Positions 58,501-64,000 of a stretch of DNA of 64,000 nt are shown in pieces. This DNA is from Diaphorobacter aerolatus (lineage in GTDB: Bacteria > Pseudomonadota > Gammaproteobacteria > Burkholderiales > Burkholderiaceae_C). The stretch lies in NCBI RefSeq assembly GCF_014489535.1, contig NZ_CP060783.1:620001-684000 (forward strand), given 5' to 3'. Position 1 is the stretch's first letter; each line of letters starts with the position of its first letter. A program made the translations under genes and the position numbers. Below the pieces are notes generated by a model that was not told the origin of the DNA, searched no databases, and saw only the letters and a program-made list of their open reading frames with translations.

Positions 58501-60584
58501 TCACGCCAGGGTGCGCACCTCGGGCTCGCGTTTCCAGAAACGGCCCTGGGCCGCTTCGACAAACTGCTTCGTGTCCTTGGGATCGAACACGCCATCGTCG
58601 GGCTTGATACCGGCGGCGGCAAGAATCTGGTGCGTGGCCTTGCAGGCCGCAATCGCCTTCAAATGGCCGAAGGCATCGCGGAACCAGTCCTGCGCCGCGC
58701 CATCCTTGCTCAGGCGCGCACCGGCCTCCATGGTGAGCACCGAGGCCACGGCGTCGAACTGCGCCGATGGCGCACCGGCCAGTTGCGCGTCGGCCTTGCA
58801 GTGCGAACCATCGCTCAGGCGCGCTCCGCCAATTTTGGGCGCGATGATCTTGACGCTCGCCTTCTGCGCCTCGATGGCCTTGCGCAGTGCGTTCACGCTC
58901 TGCGCGTTGGAGTCATCGTCCAGAAGAATGGCGACGCAGCGCCCCTCCAGCGTGGCGCGCATGCGGTCGATCAGGCGCAGCGCAGGGCTAGGCGCGAGGT
59001 CGCGCACCGGCTGGGCATTACGCGCTGGCTCGGGCAGTTCCGCCATGCCCAATCCCTTGGCAACGCGCTTGCCAAGATCGGTGTCGATCACGAGCAGATG
59101 GCTGACCATGGCGGTGCGCACATGTTCGGTTTGCACCTTCGAGAGTTCAAACACCAACGCAGAGGCCATGTGCGCCTGCTCCACCTTGCTCTGGCTGCGA
59201 TAGAACATGCGCGGCTGGCTGTAGTGATCGGCAAAGCTCTCGGGCCGCACGCGGCTCTTGGTGTCGTCGCTGAAGCGCTCGGCGTAGCTGCGAAATCCCG
59301 TGGCTGCGTCGGCGCGCGGCGTCTTGGGGTCGAGGCTGGACGGCTCGTAGCCCACGCGCCCCTTGGGCACCTGCATCTGCATGTGTCCGTCACGCTGGAA
59401 ATTGGCGAACGGGCATTTCGGTGCGTTGACCGGAATCTGCGCAAAGTTCGGCCCGCCGAGGCGCGAGAGCTGCGTATCGAGATAGGAAAACAACCGTCCC
59501 TGCAACAGCGGGTCGTTGCTGAAGTCGATGCCCGGCGGCACGTTGGCCGGGCAGAATGCCACCTGCTCGGTCTCGGCAAAGAAATTGTCGGGCCAGCGAT
59601 CCAGCACGAACGAGCCGATTTTCTGCAGCGGAATCACCTCTTCGGGATCAGCTTGGTGGCGTCCAGGTGGTCGTAGGGCAGTTGATCCGCCTGCTCCTGC
59701 GTGAAGAGCTGCACGAACAGATCCCATGCGGGAAAGTTTCCAGCCTCCACGGCCTCGAACAAGTCGCGGCGGTGGTAGTCGTTGTCAGCGGATTGCAGCT
59801 TTGCGGCCTCGTCCCAGACATTGGACTGGATGCCGAGTTGCGGCCGCCAGTGGAACTTCACGAAGGTGCTCTCGCCCTTGTCGTTGATCAGCCGGAACGA
59901 GTGCACGCCGAAGCCCTCGATCATGCGCAGGCTGCGCGGAATGGTGCGGTCACTCATCGCCCACATCACCATGTGCATGGTCTCGGGCATCAGCGACACG
60001 AAATCCCAGAACGTGTCGTGCGCGCTTGCGGCCTGCGGAAACCCACGGTCAGGCTCCATCTTCACGGCGTGCACCAGATCGGGGAACTTCATCGCATCCT
60101 GAATGAAGAACACCGGTATGTTGTTGCCCACCAGGTCCCAATTGCCTTCCTCGGTATAGAACTTGATGGCAAAGCCGCGCACGTCACGCGGCGTATCGAC
60201 TGAGCCGGCACCGCCGGCCACGGTCGAAAAGCGCACGAACACCGGAACCTTCACGCCGGTCTCGCCGAGCACCTTTGCCGTGGTGTATTTCTTGAGCGAT
60301 TTGCTGAGCACGAAATGCCCATGGGCGCCGGAGCCGCGTGCATGCACGATGCGCTCTGGAATGCGCTCATGGTCGAAATGCGTGATCTTCTCGCGCAGGA
60401 TGAAATCCTCGAGCAGCGACGGCCCGCGTGCGCCCGCCCGCAACGAATTCTGATTGTCCGGAATCACGATGCCCTGCTGCGTCGTGAGCTGCGGATGGCC
60501 TGCTCCCGCCTGCTGCTGCAATTCGCCGCCCTGTCCGGTGGTCTGATCAGGATTGGATTTGGAGGATCGTTTCATGGGTGCCAT
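58501..60584 (-). CDS. katE: Large-subunit catalase HPII (KatE type, single-base frameshift)
   Basis: About 694 residues when restored; the size is that of clade 2 catalases. Catalytic His in [18 protein letters not shown], haem region [17 protein letters not shown] and the haem Tyr in [15 protein letters not shown]. After the core comes the flavodoxin-like C-terminal domain ([24 protein letters not shown]). GGG at 59644-59646 must be GGGG to join LIP to [18 protein letters not shown]. Start at ATG 60584 or 60575. It breaks down hydrogen peroxide, typically in stationary phase. Confidence 0.93.
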
Positions 60585-60833
60585 CTCGCTGAAGATTTCA
60601 AAAGGTCTATGGTCGACCCCTGGCGAGACTGCCCCTGTCAGAAAATGACCTTTAGGTGCGTGAGCCTCTCTGAAGCTCGGCGGTGCAAAGCTCCGCGCCA
60701 CGAATGACGGCATGCATTTTCCCGGGCCGATACGGCCTCGGCGCGCGTTATGCGCGCACAGCGAAATGCGCTACGCTGCCAGCACAGGCGCGTTGATTGC
60801 ATCCGCGATGGCCCTGCGACATCAAGGAAGCGC

Positions 60834-61496
60834 ATGATCGGAGTATTGATACCCGCTCGCAACGAAGAAGCCACGCTCGAAGCGTGCCTGAAGTCCGTGC
60901 GCGCGAGCGCAACCCACGCGCGCGGCAAGGGCCTCGACGTGCACGTGGTGGTCACGCTCGACCAATGCACGGACGATTCGGACCCCATCGCCAGGCAGTG
61001 GGCCGATACGGTGCTGCAAACCGATGTAGGCAATGTCGGCCTTGCACGCAAGATGGCGGCCGACCGGCTGATCGCGCTCGGCGTGGACTGGATTGCCAGC
61101 ACCGATGCCGACAGCGTCGTGCCCAAGGACTGGCTCTGGGCGCAGCATGCGTGTGATGCCGACGTGTTCTGCGGCATCGTCAAGGTCGAGAACTGGGAAG
61201 ACTACGACAGCGCCGTAGTGGCCGCATTCCACGCCACGATTCCCACCGATGGACATCCGCACATTCACGGCGCCAATCTGGGCCTTTCGGCACGCGCATA
61301 TCGCCTGAGCGGCGGCTTTCAGCCCGCCCAGGCACACGAGGACGTGGAACTGATCCGGCGCTGCGAGGCCGCCGGTCTCCAGATTGCGCGCTTGATCGAA
61401 CCAGCGGTCACCACCAGCGCACGCCGTGACGCGCGAGCACGCGGCGGGTTCGGTGACTTTCTGCTCGAACTCGAACGCACCACGCGCGCGCTCTGA
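60834..61496 (+). CDS. Family 2 glycosyltransferase
   Basis: 220 residues from ATG 60834. GT-A fold: MIGVLIPARNEEATLEACLKSV, the D-x-D-like STDADSVVPKDWL and the acceptor region QAHEDVELIRRCEAAGL (E-D). No membrane segment, so soluble. It is divergent from katE but belongs functionally with the PIG-L, methyltransferase and acyl-CoA dehydrogenase-like genes, which often travel with such a transferase. Intact. Confidence 0.88.
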   Translation: MIGVLIPARNEEATLEACLKSVRASATHARGKGLDVHVVVTLDQCTDDSDPIARQWADTVLQTDVGNVGLARKMAADRLIALGVDWIASTDADSVVPKDWLWAQHACDADVFCGIVKVENWEDYDSAVVAAFHATIPTDGHPHIHGANLGLSARAYRLSGGFQPAQAHEDVELIRRCEAAGLQIARLIEPAVTTSARRDARARGGFGDFLLELERTTRAL

Positions 61497-61640
61497 CGAT
61501 CACTTCAGGCTTTGGGCGCGCAAGTCCCGCGCGGCATCACAGATATCGACCACGCACATTTGCCATGTATCCATGGACGTGCAAACGATGGAACCACCAG
61601 ACGCGGCGCTAGGGGAAAGTCCTCATGAACGCGCGATCCC

Positions 61641-63338
61641 CTACCCTTGGCCGTCCTGCATCCAGAGCGTCTTCAGCGCATCGTGCAGGGCAGCGGGTGC
61701 CACGGGTTTGACGAGCAGCGTCAGCGACTCGGCCCTGGCCTGCTCTCGCAGCGCGGATTCGGTTTCGCCGCTCATCAGCATGACGCGCATGCCGCGTGTG
61801 CGCAGTTCGATGGCGAGGTCGATGCCCGACATCTCTCCCGGCATGCGCACATCGCAAAGCGCCAGGGTCGCCTGATGCTCCAGTTGCAGCGCCTCCACGG
61901 CCGACTCGGCATGGCAGACGTTGAAACCCCACTCATTCATCAACAGCGACATGCCGCCGGCCACGTGAGGATCGTCTTCGACCAGCAGAATCTGATCGTC
62001 GCCGGCCCCGATGCGCGTCAGCGACGCGGCGGGTGCCACCATTTCGGGATCGCGAACCGCCACCTCACCCACGGGCGCACTTGCAAGAATGATGTTCATC
62101 GTGGTGCCCCGGCCCGGGCGGGAATGCACCTGAATCGCGCCGCCCATCACGGCGCAAAAGCGTTTGACGATGGCAAGGCCGAGCCCGAAGCCCTGGGCGC
62201 TCTGGCGGGCGGTGTTCTGCGTCTGTATGAATTCGTCGAAGATGCGCTCCTGTTCGGACTCCGCGATGCCCGGTCCCGCGTCGCGGATCTGGATTCGCCA
62301 GGCATCGCGTCCGTCGAGCCGCGAGCGCCGCGACAGCATGGCGATGCGCGAGCCCTCGGGGCTGAACTTGATGGCATTGGTCAGCACGTTGGCCACCGCG
62401 CGCTGCAGCATCAGCGGATCGGCCCGCACGTAGCGCAGTCGATCCCCGCCGATCACCACGAGCGCGATCTGCCGGTTCTGGGCAGCGGCGGCGTGCTGCT
62501 GGGCGACGTCGCGCAGCAGCGCCGACACATCGACGCTCTGGAACTGCGGCTGCATGGCGTTGGCATCGAGCTTGGTGAGGTCGAGCACTTCGCCCAGCAG
62601 CTTGTCCAGCGAATGCCAGGCCTGACGTATGCCTTCAAGCGCCTGCCGTTGCTGCGGCTGCTGCACTTGCAGCCCGCGCAGGAACTCGGCATACAGACCA
62701 ATGGCATGCACCGGCTGACGCAGATCGTGGCTGGCCGCGGCAAAGAAACGCGCCTTGGCCAGGTTGACCGAAGCCACGGCCTCCACCGCGCGCTCGGCGC
62801 GCTCGCGCAGGCGCCGCTGCTCTTCGAGCATCTGCTTGGCCTGATGCGCCACGGCAGCCAGTCCGGCGGAAATCATGATTCCGCCCAGCCCCAGCAGAAT
62901 ATGAATGCGATCACCTTCGGCCAGATAGCGCAGGCTCGTGGGCACCAGTACCACCGCCGCCACGAGTCGGGGCGCGCCGCCCACGCTTTGCAGCGCCATC
63001 AACGCCGCCACGCACAGCAGCGAGACGTTGAGCACCCCCTGGTAACCGAGGTTGCCGGGCACATAGAGAAAGAAGGCTGCGGTGCCGAAGCAGACGGCAT
63101 TGAACCAGAATGGCCAGACCGGCGCGGCGACGCCCGGCCCCTTGGGAAACAGCGTGTCGGTCAGCAGATCGGCGCAGGAGCCGCTCACGGCAACGATCGC
63201 CCACCAGGTGATGACCATCCAGTTGGGCAAGGCTCCCCAGAACATGCCCGCGATCAACACCTCGCCGCCGCGAAACACGGCAAACGTCAGCCACGCCAGA
63301 TAGGGTTCAAGACGCCCTGCATCCTTCATTGCTTGCAT
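61641..63338 (-). CDS. Hybrid sensor histidine kinase with receiver domain
   Basis: 565 residues, intact. The N-terminal 150 or so residues have five to six membrane segments (WMVITWWAIVAVSG, PFWFNAVCFGTAAFFLYVP, GVLNVSLLCVAALMALQSV, LLGLGGIMISAGLAAVA). Then a coiled linker, the HisKA box FFAAASHDLRQPVHAIGLYAEF (His about residue 204), ATPase motifs (NVLTNAIKFSPEGSR, DAGPGIAESEQERIFDEF, GFGLGLAIVKRF) and a receiver domain QILLVEDDPHV...LALCDVRMPGEMSG (Asp about residue 500). No separate response regulator adjoins it. Start ATG 63338 is the most upstream. Confidence 0.9.
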   Translation of the reverse strand: MQAMKDAGRLEPYLAWLTFAVFRGGEVLIAGMFWGALPNWMVITWWAIVAVSGSCADLLTDTLFPKGPGVAAPVWPFWFNAVCFGTAAFFLYVPGNLGYQGVLNVSLLCVAALMALQSVGGAPRLVAAVVLVPTSLRYLAEGDRIHILLGLGGIMISAGLAAVAHQAKQMLEEQRRLRERAERAVEAVASVNLAKARFFAAASHDLRQPVHAIGLYAEFLRGLQVQQPQQRQALEGIRQAWHSLDKLLGEVLDLTKLDANAMQPQFQSVDVSALLRDVAQQHAAAAQNRQIALVVIGGDRLRYVRADPLMLQRAVANVLTNAIKFSPEGSRIAMLSRRSRLDGRDAWRIQIRDAGPGIAESEQERIFDEFIQTQNTARQSAQGFGLGLAIVKRFCAVMGGAIQVHSRPGRGTTMNIILASAPVGEVAVRDPEMVAPAASLTRIGAGDDQILLVEDDPHVAGGMSLLMNEWGFNVCHAESAVEALQLEHQATLALCDVRMPGEMSGIDLAIELRTRGMRVMLMSGETESALREQARAESLTLLVKPVAPAALHDALKTLWMQDGQG

Positions 63339-63417
63339 CCGTGCTCATCCATTAGCTGGAACGATGATTACACACAATTGATTGCAATCATGCATGAAAC
63401 GTATGCGGTCGATTGAA

Positions 63418-64000
63418 ATGCTGTGCCGACGCGATACGCGGGCTTCGGCGATACTTGCGTCCACATTCACTTGCATCTTGCTCTCCGCGTCCGTGTCCCC
63501 GAAATCCGTCGTACCGCCTGCACCGGCTCTCAAACGGTCCCTGCCTGCTCCGTTCGATCAGATTGCACTGGACGCCGGACATCGCGAGCTGCTGTGGCGA
63601 CAACTCTTTCAACAGATCAGCGAGTTGCTCAAAAGTGGCGCGGTGTCCGAAGGAATGAGTCTGCCGGCCGAGCGCGACATGGCGCAGATGCTTGGCGTGA
63701 GCCGCATGACCGTCAAGCGCTGCTATGACGAGCTAAGACGTCACGGCGCTGTCGGTGGCCGTGGGCGCGCGGGCAGCGTCGTTCAGCCCAGCACCGCGCC
63801 GCCGCGTGTTCAGCCCACGCTTGGCAGGCTCAAGGGCTTCACCGAGGAAATGCGTGAACTCGGCATGCAGGCGTCCACCGAACTGCTGGTGTTCAAGACC
63901 GCCCGCAGCGAACGCGTTGCCAGCATCTTTTCCCGCCCGGTCAATGCGCCGTTCCTGCATGTGGTGCGTATCCGCAAGGGCGACGGCACGCCGATGACGC
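63418..64000 (+). CDS. GntR/HutC-family transcriptional regulator (3' end beyond window)
   Basis: The frame is open from 63394 to the right edge. The first 50 residues have no domain; the start at 63418 is tentative (ATG at 63394 or 63403 and GTG at 63493 are alternatives, none with a good ribosome site). The winged helix is LLWRQLFQQISELLKSGAVSEGMSLPAERDMAQMLGVSRMTVKRCYDELRRHGAV, followed by the start of a UTRA ligand domain (LGRLKGFTEEMRELGMQASTE, VVRIRKGDGTPMT). Divergent from the histidine kinase. Confidence 0.85.
   Translation, partial: MLCRRDTRASAILASTFTCILLSASVSPKSVVPPAPALKRSLPAPFDQIALDAGHRELLWRQLFQQISELLKSGAVSEGMSLPAERDMAQMLGVSRMTVKRCYDELRRHGAVGGRGRAGSVVQPSTAPPRVQPTLGRLKGFTEEMRELGMQASTELLVFKTARSERVASIFSRPVNAPFLHVVRIRKGDGTPMT

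Noticed and set aside
61647..63416. 589-codon plus-strand open frame
   Set aside because: Antisense of the histidine kinase, no family features.

Overview
The window looks like chromosomal DNA of a GC-rich betaproteobacterium, most likely a member of the Comamonadaceae (Burkholderiales). The evidence is three Bug-type (tripartite tricarboxylate transporter) binding proteins, an IPTL-CTERM surface protein, AtuA/DUF1446 and family III CoA-transferase genes, a Yej peptide transporter beside fabI, and PaoABC-like aldehyde oxidoreductase genes. The genus cannot be fixed from the sequence alone.

Layout. 0-3.2 kb: a Bug receptor (cut by the left edge), an AtuA pair and a divergent LysR regulator. 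3.2-8.1 kb: an AT-rich accessory segment with an IS5-type transposase remnant, three small predicted secreted proteins of unknown function and an IS481-like element with 30-bp inverted ends. It runs into the toxin and immunity end of an Rhs gene, which is followed by the Rhs core and VgrG (to 14.7 kb): an orphan type VI secretion effector island. 15-17 kb: a universal stress protein, an alpha/beta hydrolase and a fragment of a second hydrolase. 17-23.5 kb: yejABEF, split by an opposite-strand DUF2127 gene and a 177-bp MITE-like palindrome. 23.5-31.1 kb: fabI, an HMG-CoA lyase-like gene, a CoA-transferase, an Orn/Lys/Arg decarboxylase, NfeD plus an SPFH protein, and tRNA-Ser(GGA). 31.2-34.5 kb: an MFS / M20 amidohydrolase / MarR unit with a perfect palindrome upstream. 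35-43.5 kb: a large SGNH/IPTL-CTERM surface protein, LysR plus Bug, a lipoprotein hydrolase and another Bug. 43.5-47.7 kb: a second accessory segment with a TIR protein and a reverse transcriptase, a candidate anti-phage locus. 47.7-51.6 kb: LigD, Ku and a small partner (NHEJ repair). 52.2-55.9 kb: paoABC-like genes. 55.9-61.5 kb: a methyltransferase / PIG-L deacetylase / acyl-CoA dehydrogenase / membrane protein operon, a large KatE-type catalase and a glycosyltransferase. 61.6-64 kb: a hybrid histidine kinase and a divergent GntR regulator cut by the right edge.

A striking property is that 16 genes are broken by 22 single-base deficits. Restoring one base in a short homopolymer (G/C in 21 of 22) rejoins two frames that both match the expected family. 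No opposite (+1) event was seen. I read this as systematic under-calling of homopolymers in the sequence, not gene decay, so these genes are given with their restored full extents.

The best candidates for an undescribed system are the TIR-reverse transcriptase pair, with a roughly 250-nt non-coding gap that could hold an RNA, and the Rhs C-terminal domain with its small integral-membrane putative immunity protein.
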